Positions 36,673 through 47,970 of a stretch of DNA of 64,000 bases are shown here, in pieces (position 1 is the stretch's first letter; each line of letters opens with the position of its first letter). This DNA comes from Scenedesmus sp. ARA3 (taxonomy: Eukaryota; Chlorophyta; Chlorophyceae; Sphaeropleales; Scenedesmaceae): assembly GCA_004335835.1 (NCBI GenBank), contig RWJK01001886.1, positions 1 through 64,000 on the forward strand. The letters run 5' to 3'. The notes below the pieces were generated by a model, which saw only the letters and a list, made by a program, of their open reading frames with translations, made no database searches and was not told where the DNA came from. Made by a program: the position numbers and the translations under genes.

Positions 36673-37404
36673 AGATTGAATTTTGAAGAACAGTGGGAGC
36701 GCGCACAGGCCACCGCCTGCCGCTCACTAGTGGGTTGCCGCGTGCTGCATTGCGTTGGCACCACGCCTGAGCCGTTTAACACTAGGAACGTCTCATCGGG
36801 CTCACACCGTGCAACTTATTTGGCGAAGTGGGCCGCCCACTGCAGCGGCTGCAGCATACCCCAACCCTGATCCTGCACATTGACTGCACATACCAATCGT
36901 TCTTACACTCACACAACGCAACGCCACTTCAGCTATGAAGAAGACTAAGAAGACTTGTTACAGGGGAGGTGACAGAGTCAGAGGGAACTTGTCAACAATG
37001 GTCAAACATTACTCTTTCCCTCACACTTCTTCACTTCTACCTGCAGCAACCCGGTTGATGCCGCATCATCATCCGATCCCACATGGATTTTTTTGCTGGC
37101 AACCTTCCCAAGGCAAGTTACTCACTGCCACTAGCATCTCAAGCTTTGCTACTGCTGCTGCGGCTGGTGCTGTGTGTCACGTGCTGCTCACTTCTGGCGT
37201 TGCTGCCAGCTGCACAGTCGGTCATTACGGCTTTGCGTCGCGCAATTTATATAAAGTTACGTTCTAACCATCGCATTCCCTGTTTCCCATGAAACCCTAA
37301 ACTGAACAAGAAGGGTCTCGACGACCTCTACATGCCCTTTGCTAGCTGGCGTTCTCCGTGTCAGAACCGACTTTCCCGTTGCTGCACAGCACTTTGCGGA
37401 CGCG
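36673..37404. other. 5' flank of the glutathione-transferase-like gene
   Basis: No gene seen in 36673-37240. A TATA-like TTTATATAAAG sits at 37246-37256. Between it and the proposed start (37405) are two out-of-frame ATGs, at 37288 (three codons, then stop) and 37332 (65 codons, overlapping the start). They could act as upstream reading frames if transcription begins just after the TATA. Confidence 0.4.
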
Positions 37405-40400
37405 ATGAGTGCAATGCGCGCAGCCAACACCAGGATCTGCTCTCGTTTCGCCAAGCCATTGGTGGTGCCAGCACCATCTGCACGCCCAAAGCTTTTGAAA
37501 CCACTTGCTCCTCGTGTTGGTGTGCTTGAGTCCCTGTCCATTGACGAGGATGGGGAAATCACCTGGGACGTTGTTCTGCCCAACACAGAAGACACCGATC
37601 GCATCTCATGGCCTTCTGAGAGTGTTCTCGATGGCTATCAGCTGAGGCCAGGGCAGGTGCCAGCTGCGGCACCCACATCAACCCTGCCTACTCGGCCTGG
37701 TGGGCGTTTGGCAGCAAGAATCACGTTTTCTGCAGCTGGGATCCGCATGCAAGGGCCCCATTGGCGGTGGTGGATGCATCAAACGATGCAAGCAGTGCAA
37801 TTGATTGTTGGCAGCATCGGCAGCAGCAGCCTGGTCTGTGCAGCGGCAGCAACAGCAGTAGCACTAGCAGGCCTGCTAGGATGCTCTCAGGTGGCTGTCT
37901 AGTCTCGCCCGGGGAGCACTGGTATCAGCTGACAATCATGAGGGACACAACATGATCGCGCAAAAACTTGCTCTGCAACTTCAGCATATCAACAGCTTGC
38001 CCGCACGCAGCAGCAACTCAAGCTGCTGCACTGCGCTGCTGTTGCTGCTGCTCTGCTGAATAATTGCAGACTCGCTCAAGCGCAGCAACAAGCCAGTGGT
38101 GCTTGTGAGGGACACCAACGCATGGTGCCCCTTCTGCGAGCGGGTGAGCGGGGAAGTTTGCCTGCTGCAGCACACTGTGCAGCAGTTACATGACAAGGGC
38201 CCGTCTGATACGGTATGCTTGCAGCCATGACATGAGTCTGGCTCTAGTGTCACCAGCCCTGCTGCACATGCGCACATGCACATGCTGGCAACCCAACAGG
38301 TGCAGCCGCCGTAAGGGGAAAGCGAGCGCTAGCCGCAGCGTCGCAGCAGTGACAAACCATGCGTATGTCCCTGATACGTTTGCTGTGACTTGGGGCTCTG
38401 CAGGTGTGGCTGGCGCTGGAGGAGAGGGCTGTGCCCTGCCTCAACTATTGCTGCATGTCCATTGACATGCCGGTGCCTGCTTTTGCATATCTGTTTCTTC
38501 CTCCTTTTGTCATCAGGTGTGGCTGGCGCTGGAGGAGAAGGCTGTGCCGTACTATTTCACTGACTGCTATCAGCTGCCGGCCTTGACATGCGCCTCTGCT
38601 TGCTGTCTTGCCGTGTTCAATTAGGTGTGGCTGGCGCTGGAGGAGAAGGCGGTGCCGTACAATGTCACTGATTGCAATCAGTTGGTGGTCTTGACATGCT
38701 TGCTGTCTCTGTTCTGTGTCATCAGGTGTGGCTGGCGCTGGAGGAGAAGGCGGTGCCGTACGACTGCGTGCTCATCGAGCTGTACAACAAGCCCGAGTGG
38801 TACAAGGAGCTGGTGCCCACCAGCCTGGTGCCCGCAGTGGTGAGCTTTGCTTATGATTGAAATGACAGTTATCTGAAATGACAGCAGACAGCAGTGGCAC
38901 ACATTAGTGCTACAAGGAGCTGGTGCCCACCAGCCTGGTGCCCACAATAGTGAGCTTTGCTTATAATGGAAATGACAGTTGTTTGAAATGACAGCAGGCA
39001 GCAGTGGCACACAATAGTGGTACAAGGAGCTGGTGCCCACCAGCCTGGTGCCCACAAATGTGAGCTTTGCTTATAATGGAAATGACAGTTGTTTGAAATG
39101 ACAGCAGGCAGCAGTGGCACACAATAGTGGTACAGGGAGCTGGTGCCCACCAGCCTGGTGCCCGCAGTGGGGAGCTTGCGGATCTCTCTACATGATTTAG
39201 CATGTAATTTGTGATCAGCAGGGCAGAACTGGCAGCTGCCTCATCTACTAGCAGCAGCCAGCAGCGGCACACACGTGGCAGCAGCAGCGTGTGCCCACCG
39301 GCCTGGTGCCCGCGTTGGTGAGTCACTTGCGCTTCACACGAGCAGCAGCAGCTCCGTCGCCTGTACCAGCAGCAGCTGTGGCAGCCAGCAGCGGCACACG
39401 CACAGAGTGTTACAAGGAGCTGGTGCCCACCAGCCTGGTGCCCGCAGTGGTGGCTTTTTAGAGCTGCACCAAAGAATTGCATGTGAACTATTGATCATCA
39501 GGGCATGTAGCAGCTGCGTTGCACGCATGCTCACAGCACGCAGCTGTGGCGCTTCATGTACTTTGCTTGTCGTTGCTCTGCCGCAGTCCTTCAACGAGGA
39601 TGGCGCTGTGGTGTGGGAGTCCAAGGACACTTGTTGCTCTGTTGCTGCTCTGGCTTATAATCCGATAATCGACGATAATCCCACAAGCTTTTTCCGCTTA
39701 TGTTGCCGCAGTCCTTCAGCGAGGACGGCGCTGTGGTGTGGGAGTCCAAGGACATCCTGCTGGCACTGGAGGAGCGCTTCCCACACGCCAACCCGCTGCT
39801 GCCAACAGACGAGGAGGAGAAGCAGAAGGTGTGCGCCAGCAGCAGCAGCAACAGCAGCTGGGGTTGTGCCGACAGTGACAGCAGCAGCAGCAGCGGCGGC
39901 GGCAGGTCAGGTGCCAGCAGGAACAACGGCAGCCGTAGCAGGGGCTTGGCTGGCAGTAACAGCAGCGGCAACAGCAGGAGCTGAGCTGGCAGCGGCAGCA
40001 GAGCAGGCAGTATGCGGGCAGCGGCGGCAGCAGCAGCAGCAGGTTCTGTACTTACCGCGGCAGCAGCACCAGACATATGGGCAGCACCACCAGCAGCAGC
40101 GTCAGGCTGATTCACCCGCACTTGGCCTGTTTCTTTTTGCTTTTTCAGGCGCTGGAGTTCCTGGTTGAGCTGGAGGCGTGTGGTATCGACAAGATTGGCT
40201 ACGCCTTCAACCCTGCTGCCCTGCTGTTGCACCCGCTGAACCAGCTGCACTGCGCCTGTTCACTTTTGCTTGTTCAGGCGCTGGAGTTTCTGGTTGAGCT
40301 GGAGGCTTGCGGCATTGACAAGACTGGCTACGCCTTCATGACAGGCGGCCGCATGATCGGGCGCAGCGCCGGCAGCGCCTTTGACCAGCCACCACCCGAC

Positions 40401-40951
40401 ATGGCTGAACTGGAGGCAGCCTTTGTGAAGGTAGGGCGTTGACTTGTGTGTTTGTTGACAGAATATATGGCTACTTGTTTGCCTGTATTGCGAGCAGCCG
40501 CCTGACATGGCTGAGCTGGAGGTAGCCTTTGTCAAGGTGGGGCTTGACACACCACATACTGTTTTGTTGTTGGATGGTTTGATAGTTTGTTGCTTGCTGT
40601 ATTGCCAGCCGCCGCTTAGCCAGAGCCGCTTACATGGCTCCTGGTTAAAAAGCTGCTAGGTTGTATTGGTGTGTGCGGTTGACAGTATCAATCGTTGTGG
40701 TGTGCGCAGCCTGATAGCTATGATGGACCAGGACGGCCTCGTCACTGTGGCTCTGCGGCACCTGCCGGGGCACAGCTTGCCATAGATTGCTACTGCCGTC
40801 GAAGCATCAGCAATAAAAGGCGTGGTTAACATCTGCTGCTGCTGCTGCTGCGCAGTCCCTGGAGTGGTTTGAGGGCAGTGCGCTGTCGCGCCACGAGGGG
40901 CCGTACCTGCTACTGCTGTTGAATTGCACGTCGAGTCTCGTGGTGGTCACA

Positions 40952-40995
<44 letters not shown>

Positions 40996-43900
40996 GCAGT
41001 CCCTGGAGTGGTTCGAGGGCAGTGCGCTGTCACGCCACGAGGGTCCGTACCTGCTGGGGGCGGAGTTTAGCATGCTTGACATCATGATGATCAGCTCCCT
41101 GGAGCGCATCGGCGCAGGTGGGTGCAGGATGTCATTTTGTCGGTTACTGTGTTACATTGGTGCTATGCTTTATGATACATGGTGCTTTCTCATCAGGCAT
41201 CAGCTGTCACGTCGGTGGCTGCAGGTGCAGGGTTGGGCATGCTGGACAATGTGCTGGTTGTATCTGTTGGGTCAAGTCAAAGCAGATGATATGTGCCGCT
41301 AGACATGCCTGTGTCATCATGGCACATATGAAATGCTTCAACTGCCATCATGCCCTACTGCTGCTGCTGTTGCCGCAGGCCTGCCCAAGTTCCGCAACTT
41401 CAACATCCGCAGCAACCCCGCCTACCCCAACACAGCAGCATGGTTCGCAGCCCTCGCGGGGCGCCCAGCCTACCAGAAAGTCAGCAGCGACGACCAGACC
41501 CTGCAGCTGCTGTTCCAACGCATGATGGGCCTCACCCCGGGCGCTGCAGCAGCAGCAACACGCACGAGCGCTGCAGCAGCTGCTGCGGCTGCTGCTGCTG
41601 CGTTTGCAAAGACGCAGGCGGAGGTGGCGGCTGCTGCTGCGAGTGAGAAGGAGCTGCAGGCGGCTAAGAATGAGGCATACGATGCACTGCAGGTGTGTGA
41701 GGGTTTGGTTCGTTGTTTTTGGGGTATTGTTTACGCTTGACATTTAGTGTGTTTGCTCTCATGTTCGCCACTCACCAGCAAATTGCATTGCTTGCTTTGT
41801 GCCGCACAGTAGCTGCACGCTACACATGGTGGATTCCAATGCTGGTTTTGCCGTGCATTCTAGTAGCAGTTGGCATGCTTCAAGGCAGCACCAGTGTGTG
41901 CCTGCTTGCAGAGCTACATGCTGCTATGTGGGCTTTCTGTTTGAGGCAACTGCTCCTTCCAGTGCTGCTCTAAATACTATGCTGCTGCTTCTGTTGTTGT
42001 TGTGCTGCTGCTGAATCGCTGCAGGCAAGTGCAGGTGATGTTGTGCGTGACATTCTGGCCAAGAGCGGCGTGACGCGCTACCAGGCCAGCCCATACGGTG
42101 AGCTGCTGCTGCTGCTGCTGAAACTGCTGCTGCTGCTGCTGAAACTGCTGCTGCTGCTGCTGCCTGCTGTTGCATCTCTTCTTGCCGTCTCGTGAACGTG
42201 CTGTCATGGCAGCTGCCAGTGCTGCACGCACGCGCGCCATCCAATGACAGCTGCAGCCAGCAGAGAAAATCGTTGTCTCGGACCGCTCGCTCGCTGCTGC
42301 TGCCGCTGCTGCTGCTGCTGCAGGCGCCACCACGCTCAGCGTCAACGGCCACAAGCCTCGCGTGGCGCTGCCAGTGCGCGAGGCTGTTGAGAAGCAGGTG
42401 GTGCGCGTGATGAAGGCGCTGCTGCTGGGGTCAGCGGGCCCCAAGCCAGACACATCCATTGCTGCTGCATTTGGCAGCGTGGCGGCTGCATTCCTGCGCA
42501 ACAGGTGGGGATGGCACTGCCTCGCTGCTGCTGCATCTCTGTGCTGCTGGAGTGCTGCAGTTTCAATGCGCCAGTCATAGTACTGCGCGCGCCCACTGCG
42601 TGGTGATTGTTGTGCATGCATGCAAACTGCTGTCGCGCACACCTTGCGGCACGGGAGGCTGTGGCGGCTGACTGGAGCCTTCGCACTGTGCAGCAAAGTG
42701 CCACCTTTGGCCTCCTCTGCCGTGCCGTCTTGGCACATATACATCTGCATTGGCGTCTGACCGTGCGCCTGCTTCTTTACTGCAAACAATCATCCTGCAG
42801 GCACCAGGACTGTGGGCAGCTGGGTGAGCTGAGCCTGAACAGCCTTCCTGCAAACATCCATAAAATCCTGCTGACATCCATCTTCCTGCTGACAACCAAA
42901 CCCCCTGCAGGCACCAGGACTGTGGGCAGCCATCTGCAGTGCCGTCTGGCCATGCGGCTTCTTCTTCCTCCTTCTGCAAACAGCCATCTGCAATGCCGTC
43001 TGATGGAGCGTCTGCTTCTTTCCTGTAAACAATTATCCTGCAGGCACCAGGACTGTGGGCAGCTGGGAGAGCTGAGCCCGGCAGCCTTCCTGCAATTATC
43101 TCTACAATCCTGCTGATATTCATCTTCCTGCTGACACCCATCCTGCAGGCACCCGGACTGTGGGCAGCTGGGCAAGCTGAGCCTGAACAGCCTTCCTGCA
43201 AATAGCAATGAAACCCTGCTGATATTCATCTTCCTGCAACCAATTAATCTGCAGGCACCAGGACTGTGGGCAGCTGGGCGAGCTCAGCCCAGCAGCAGCA
43301 GAGCAGCTGAGCATCGCGTGCACGCAGGCGCTGACACAGTCATATGCAGATGGTGTTGAGGCGCTTGTGTTCACGCCACCAGAGCAGGGCAGTGCTGCCG
43401 CAGCTGCATCTGCGGAGGCAGCAGCCAAGATCAAGTCAAACAAGGACGCGATTGTGGATGACATCTTGCAGAAGAGCGGCATCGCGCGGCGCGGCAGGCG
43501 CTCTGGCTCGACATACGGTGAGCTGCAACCAGAGCAGTGTGCAGGAATTGTGAAGCGCTACACACAATGTGATGACAGGTGCACGGGTGATGCTTGTTGG
43601 GTAGTCAGCGCTCTGTATGGCTGTGCATTGGTGGTGCATTGCTCCGGCAGGACATATGTGAGCCCATTGTGCAGCTGCAACATGCGCAAGGTGAGGTACT
43701 GTCCTCGGCGTTCTGCCCCGTCCAGTCAACACCAATGTTCTCACTGTGCTGCATTGTGACTGCGTTGTACCTAGCTGCGTGGTACCTGGCTGTGCTGCTC
43801 CTGCTGCTGCTGCGCAGTGTCCATCAACGGCAACAAGTCCCAGGTCAGCCCCGCAGTGCGCAACGCAGTCACCTTCCACCTGGACCGGCTCACAACGCTG

Positions 43901-44071
43901 CTGCTCACAGGCAGTGCAGGGCCGCGCGTGACAGAGCCAGAGGCAGCTGCTGTTGGCGCTGCTGCGCTTGCGTTCTTCCGCAACCGCGCGTCGGCGCCGC
44001 GTGACATGAGTGCTGCGGCCACGGTGCAGTTCCGGGCGGCGTGCGACGCTGTGCTTGCTGACACCTACTGA
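37405..44071 (+). CDS. Glutathione-transferase-like protein with duplicated C-terminal module
   Basis: Eleven exons (37405-37699, 38070-38143, 38726-38839, 39712-39828, 40278-40430, 41000-41117, 41379-41692, 42025-42097, 42324-42504, 43255-43517, 43818-44071), all phases agreeing, give 651 residues. Residues 1 to about 110 are rich in Arg, Ala and Ser at the start, suggesting a plastid transit peptide. The thioredoxin-fold half carries VRDTNAWCPFCERVWLALEE (a CPFC active site as in dehydroascorbate-reductase or omega-like GSTs), LVPTSLVPAV and the ESKD glutathione-binding turn. The helical half has GPYLLGAEFSMLDIMMISSL. After an Ala-rich linker come two related modules of unknown family, each with DIL-KSG near its start, then SVNG/SING, then LLLGSAGP / LLLTGSAGP and AFLRNR / AFFRNR. 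Probable role is glutathione-dependent reduction or conjugation; substrate unknown. Eight exon-edge arrays lie in its introns and 3' end. Confidence 0.85.
38395..38765 (+). repeat. Four-copy acceptor array (GST exon 3, VWLALEE)
   Basis: Exon starts reading GTGTGGCTGGCGCTGGAGGA occur at 38404, 38517, 38625 and 38726, each preceded by AG. Each of the first three is followed by a few similar bases and a shared TTGACATGC spacer. Only the fourth copy continues as the full exon. Spacings are 113, 108 and 101. Confidence 0.95.
38801..39460 (+). repeat. Donor array of about six copies (GST exon 3 end, LVPTSLVPA)
   Basis: The exon end TACAAGGAGCTGGTGCCCAC and its donor side are repeated at 38801 (the true exon end, donor at 38840), 38911, 39021 and 39131, exactly 110 bases apart. 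A diverged copy lies near 39285 and another at 39411. The intronic filler (AATGACAG, GCAGTGGCACACA) is repeated too. The downstream copies are not in an open exon. Confidence 0.95.
39575..39760 (+). repeat. Two-copy acceptor array (GST exon 4)
   Basis: TCCTTCAACGAGGATGGCGC at 39587 and TCCTTCAGCGAGGACGGCGC at 39712, both after GCCGCAG, share the next 40 or so bases (through GAGTCCAAGGACA). The second continues as the true exon. Confidence 0.92.
40125..40340 (+). repeat. Two-copy acceptor array (GST exon 5)
   Basis: GCGCTGGAGTTCCTGGTTGA at 40149 and GCGCTGGAGTTTCTGGTTGA at 40278 share about 63 bases of exon and about 24 bases of upstream intron (CCTGTT...TTTTGCTT). The second is the true exon start. 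Spacing is 129. Confidence 0.92.
40390..40540 (+). repeat. Two-copy donor array (GST exon 5 end)
   Basis: The exon end encoding MAELEAAFVK, with donor gtaggg at 40431, is repeated about 105 bases downstream as ATGGCTGAGCTGGAGGTAGC ... AAG followed by gtgggg (about 40497-40541). The second copy is intronic. Confidence 0.88.
40827..41060 (+). repeat. Two-copy acceptor array with CTG tract (GST exon 6)
   Basis: TCCCTGGAGTGGTTTGAGGG at 40856 and TCCCTGGAGTGGTTCGAGGG at 41000 share about 58 exon bases. Each is preceded by an ACATCTGCTGCTG... run and CAG. The tract before the true (second) copy has expanded (about 40951-40993). Spacing is 144. Confidence 0.92.
42789..43300 (+). repeat. Five-copy acceptor array (GST exon 10, HQDCGQLGEL)
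   Basis: CTGCAG followed by GCACCAGGACTGTGGGCAGC occurs with exon starts at 42801, 42911, 43044, 43149 (one base different) and 43255. Spacings are 110, 133, 105 and 106. Filler such as GAACAGCCTTCCTGCAA and TCATCTTCCTGC is shared. Only the fifth copy leads into the true exon. Confidence 0.95.
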
Positions 44072-44535
44072 GCAGGGATCTGCTGAGCGGATGTCTACTT
44101 CTATCTGAGCTGCTTGATGGTTGCAGTCCACGGCGGCATGTGCCGCTGTGCTTGCTGACATACATTGAGCAAGGATCTGCTGAGTGGACAAGTACCTAGC
44201 TGCTTGGTGGTTGCAGTTCCGCGCGGCGTGTGACGTTGTGCTTGCTGACATCTACTGAGCAGGGATCTGCTGGGCGGATGTCTACTTTATATCTGAGCCG
44301 CTTGATGGTTGCAGTCCACGGCGGCATGTCCCGCTGTGCTTGCTGACATCTACTGAGCAAGGATCTGCTGAGTGGACAAGTACCGAGCTGCTTGATGGTT
44401 GCAGTCCACGGCGGCATGTGCCGCTGTGCTTGCTGACATCTACTGAGCAGGGATCTGCTGAGCAGACAAGTACCGAGCTGCTTGGTGGTTGCAGTTCCGG
44501 GCAGCGTGTGACGCTGTGCTTGCTGACATCTACTG
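44026..44535 (+). repeat. Six-copy array of the last exon's end and stop codon
   Basis: The end of the GST-like coding sequence and its 3' flank recur six times. GTGCTTGCTGACA lies at 44051 (true), 44148, 44238, 44336, 44426 and 44516, spaced 90-98 bases. Each unit includes a TACTGAGCA-like stop region and GGATCTGCTGAG. The later copies lie after the stop, each preceded by GGTTGCAGT, which resembles a splice acceptor. Confidence 0.93.
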
Positions 44536-46533
44536 AGCAGCTTGGCAGCAGTGAGCAGCCGTGCTGGCTTGCTGGCTTGTTCAGGCTTAGCTTGCTGCTG
44601 TGGTGTAGCGTGTGTGTATGTGGGGCCATACTGTGATGTGTTGTGCTTGCAGGCAATCACGTTGGCAGCTGGTACTGTCACTGCCGTGCGTGAATCGCTG
44701 TGTGTGTGTGGTGCTGACAATGTGGAGCTTGCAGGGGGCTGTCCATGATGGGTGGTTGGTGGCGCATGTTGCTGGGGAAGTGCAGCATTCTTCTGCCATG
44801 TGGCGTGTGTGCAATCACTTCTGCTAGCCCAGGCAGGCATGCAGGTTGTTGTGCAGCTTGGTAAGGCGCTGTGCTATGTGCACTTGAGCAGCTGATCTCG
44901 TTGTGTATTGCAAGCACGCGTGTATGCATGTGTGGAGAATTGGCGTGGTAGCCAGTGTGCACAACTTGCTGCTGCTGTCTGCGCAACATTGTGCACGGTG
45001 TGCTTTGCAGTGGCAGGAGTGTAGATACCATGCATGATGTTGGAGGCCTGTTTTGTGTGTATGGATGGGCCTTCTGTTGTGTGTGGGTGCTGATCTGCCT
45101 GTGAAATCCTCGCTGTGGTTTTCTCTCAAACGGCTGCTAGCATCGGCATCTGTAGTGATTTTGCTGTATGCATTCCAATGCTGCGCCTGCTCCATTCTGC
45201 TCGCGCATGCGGTATTACTAGTTGCTGTATTTTGAGCAGCCGCCCGCCACAGTTCTCAGGCACCATTTATTGGTTGGCGGCAACAGCAATAACATGTTCA
45301 TGCGTACCATCAAGGTTGCGGGTGTCAGCAGCATCATGCATGATGCCACTGGCTTAGGCTTGCTTGAGCATTCTGAAGTTGCTGCGTTGAGCAATTGTTC
45401 AGGGCCTTGATATTTGTAGAAGAGGGTATTTTGTTTTGTTCTGCACTGGTGTAACTAGCATTGTGATGAATTCTCAGTCACATGTAGCGAGATCTGTCCT
45501 CCGGCGGGAAGGGAGGCAAACTTTTGGCAGCAGTCGACTGGAAAAGCACAGCACGTGCAGGACATCACGCTGTCAAGCACTGTTTAAGTACCAGTGGTTC
45601 TGGTGCTGCTTGCAACGCCACATGAGCAAGTCAACGCCGAAGTGCCCACTCCACATCAGCAGCAATTCAGACTGCTGAAAATCTGGGGCCCCCTGAGGAG
45701 CAAAGCTTGACAGACTGTTGGTGAGCAGTGTGTCATAGACTCTTGATGCTCTAGAAGTTAACCAATGCTAGAACCCGGAGATGTCCACGACAGCTCATCA
45801 ATCGGGCCCAACCAAGTGGGAGGTGGCCACCAGTACTGCCTCCTGGAGCAAAAGTCCAGTGTTGCCAGTGCTAACAACTTTGGTCTAAGATTCGTTGTGC
45901 ACATGACGGTGGCAATCGAATGAACGCAAGAATGGAATCATGTAATGTTCTTCTCGATAGCAGATTGCCAAGCTTTTGCTGAACTCGCGAGGTGTTCCGT
46001 ACAGGAGCAGAGACCTACTGAAGAAGTTGTGTCACCAGGTGTTGCTCAGGTATTGAGCCATCTCGTACTATATTAAGGTGCGCAGCCATACCCTACAAGC
46101 ATGCAACGCCGTTAATTGTGGCAGTCGTATGAAGCAGCAGGAGAACAGCGACCCAGCTTTCTCCGAGTGCCAAAGTCTGGCCTGCGCATGCTGTCGGGCA
46201 GCGTCAGCAGACACCAGCTGTTCGACTTGATATCTTAAGCCAGTACTTGGGTGTTGCGTGACGCTACTATCACTACTGTAGCACGGGCAGCTTGCACGGA
46301 AGCACCCAGGAACAAGCATGTGCGAGTGGTTGAGGTGATTGTGCCTTGCAGCGTTCAATCCACCGCTGTGATGTTCATTAAATCGATTCACAGGCTTGAA
46401 GTCACGGTGCAGCCATGCGCATCAGCAGCTGCAGCAACAGCAGCAGCAAGCCACGGTGATGCCATCACATGTACATGCACATGCTGTTCCTGATTATGAG
46501 CTTCTTTACTTCCGCAGGTGCAGGTGCTAGGTG
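44536..46533. other. Intergenic region, no confident gene
   Basis: No exon chain was found. A plus-strand open stretch at 45270-45410 has ordinary codon use (reads NMFMRTIKVAGVSSIMHDAT before a stop) but no recognisable family or partner exons. The stretch 45780-46060 differs in composition and may be an old insertion; nothing specific is assignable. Confidence 0.4.
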
Positions 46534-47970
46534 ATGATTAGCAGGGTGACAGAGCAGCACACAGCAGTTGAGAATGCTTGCAGAAAGTCAGGCAGCACAG
46601 CTGCATGCCACGCCCGTGCTGCTGCTGCGCGCTTCTTGCACAAATTGCAATGGCAGCACTTGCTGGCAGTTGCGGCGGTTTTACTCTCCATCCAAGCTTG
46701 TTTGATGCGGCAGCAGAAGCCCTGGTACGAGCGCGGCATGAGCCAGGTCAGCTGCCAGCTGCTGCAGCATAGCTTTGACAGCAGCGCCGTGCTGGCAGGC
46801 CTGCAGGACCAGCAGCAGGCAGCAGCAGCAGCAGGCGGTACACCCCCACAGCTGCACATCTTAACCATTATAGGCAGCAACACTCCCAGGGCACGTGTAG
46901 AGAGGTCGCCGCTGCTGCAGAGCCTGCCCCCAGTGGAGCGCAGCAGAGTAAAAGTCCTGCAAGCTGAGACACGCATGGGGCATGGGCTGCAGGGCTTTGG
47001 TGCATACGGAGCAAAAATTATTGAGGTGAGGTGCAGTGGGCCTGATGCAGATTGCTTTGCATAAGACTTTTCTCTTTGCATACAATTTGGCGTTGAGTTT
47101 GATGCAGCCTCACTCTTCCGCAGCTTCAATCAGCGTTGCCTGGAGGCATGGCAAGCAAGTGTGCTGTGGCGTTGTAGTGCTGCTGCTGCCACTCATTGAT
47201 TGCCGTGACTGACATGCTCCCACTGCTGCATACTGGCGTAAGGGCATTTCACGCGCGTCACGTCAGTTTGCAGAAATCGGCTGTTGGTGTGCTGCATCAC
47301 ATGTTACGTGGCGTTCTTCACCTTTGTAACCAGCTGTGTCGCCCCTGTCCTGTGCACCCTGCAGCTGCACAAGTATGTGAGCAACAGCAGCATCCCGCCA
47401 ACCGACTTGGTGCTGCTGACAGACGCATTCGACGTCACATTGGATGCACGCGCAATCGCCAGCATACCTGACAAATTTGCAGCGGTTACAAACAGCAGCA
47501 GCAGCAGCAGCCTGGCTGTGCTGTTTGCAGCGGAGCGTGCCTGCTGGCCAGACATTGAGAGGTGGAGCTGCTATCCGCAGCTGCAGCACACCCCTTACAG
47601 ATATTTGAATGCAGGTGGGCTAGTGGGGCATGTGGGGTACCTGAGGGCTTTGCTGCAGCCATTTATGGGCCTAGTCAGCAGCTGGACAGACGATCAGAGG
47701 TTCTATACCACAGCGTATCTGGCGCTGCGAGAGCAGAATGGATTCCACATAGATTCTGGCTGCGAGGTGTTTCAGACGCTGAACCAGGTGGATATGGCGG
47801 CAGGGGAGTTGGTATTTGATGCTGAGCGCGGCGGATGGTTCAATGTGCAGACAAACAGTTATCCAGCGCTGGTGCACGGCAATGGCAACACTAAGGATTT
47901 GTTTTTTGAGGAGATATTGCAAAAGGCGGCAGGAGGGTGGCACTGGCTGAACAGCAGTGAAACAAGATGA
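46534..47970 (+). CDS. PLOD-type glycosyltransferase, type II membrane protein
   Basis: Two exons (46534-47025, 47365-47970) give 365 residues in phase. A single hydrophobic segment near residues 43-58 (LLAVAAVLLSIQACLM) after a basic N-terminus indicates a Golgi/ER type II anchor. The catalytic domain has VLLTDAFDVTLDA (the acidic metal- and UDP-sugar-binding motif), AAERACWPD, YRYLNAGGLVGHVGYL, DDQRFYTTAYL and PALVHGNGN. That is the order seen in the glycosyltransferase domain of procollagen-lysine dioxygenases (PLOD) and related enzymes. It probably adds a sugar to a secreted hydroxylated protein; the exact substrate is unknown. Its neighbour to the right is a secreted modular protein, a plausible but unproven client. 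The start is ATG 46534; an upstream non-coding exon is possible (AG at 46516-46517). Confidence 0.85.

Noticed and set aside
38404..38765. Mutually exclusive alternative exons
   Set aside because: The first three copies hold only about 40 bases of exon edge and have no donor and no continuation of the frame, so they cannot serve as alternative exons for the GST fold.
40709..40785. Additional GST exon between the FVK and SLEW exons
   Set aside because: The stretch after the AG contains an in-frame stop in the required phase, and exons 40278-40430 and 41000-41117 join in phase 0 without it.
42789..43300. CRISPR-like regular repeats (also at 49196-49318 and 44026-44535)
   Set aside because: The repeats are contiguous with exon sequence and splice sites, the fillers between them are themselves repeated, and the genome is eukaryotic. 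These are tandem duplications.
45222..45410. Possible exon ending in a stop at 45410
   Set aside because: Codon use looks ordinary, but there are no partner exons, motif or splice context that would support a gene.
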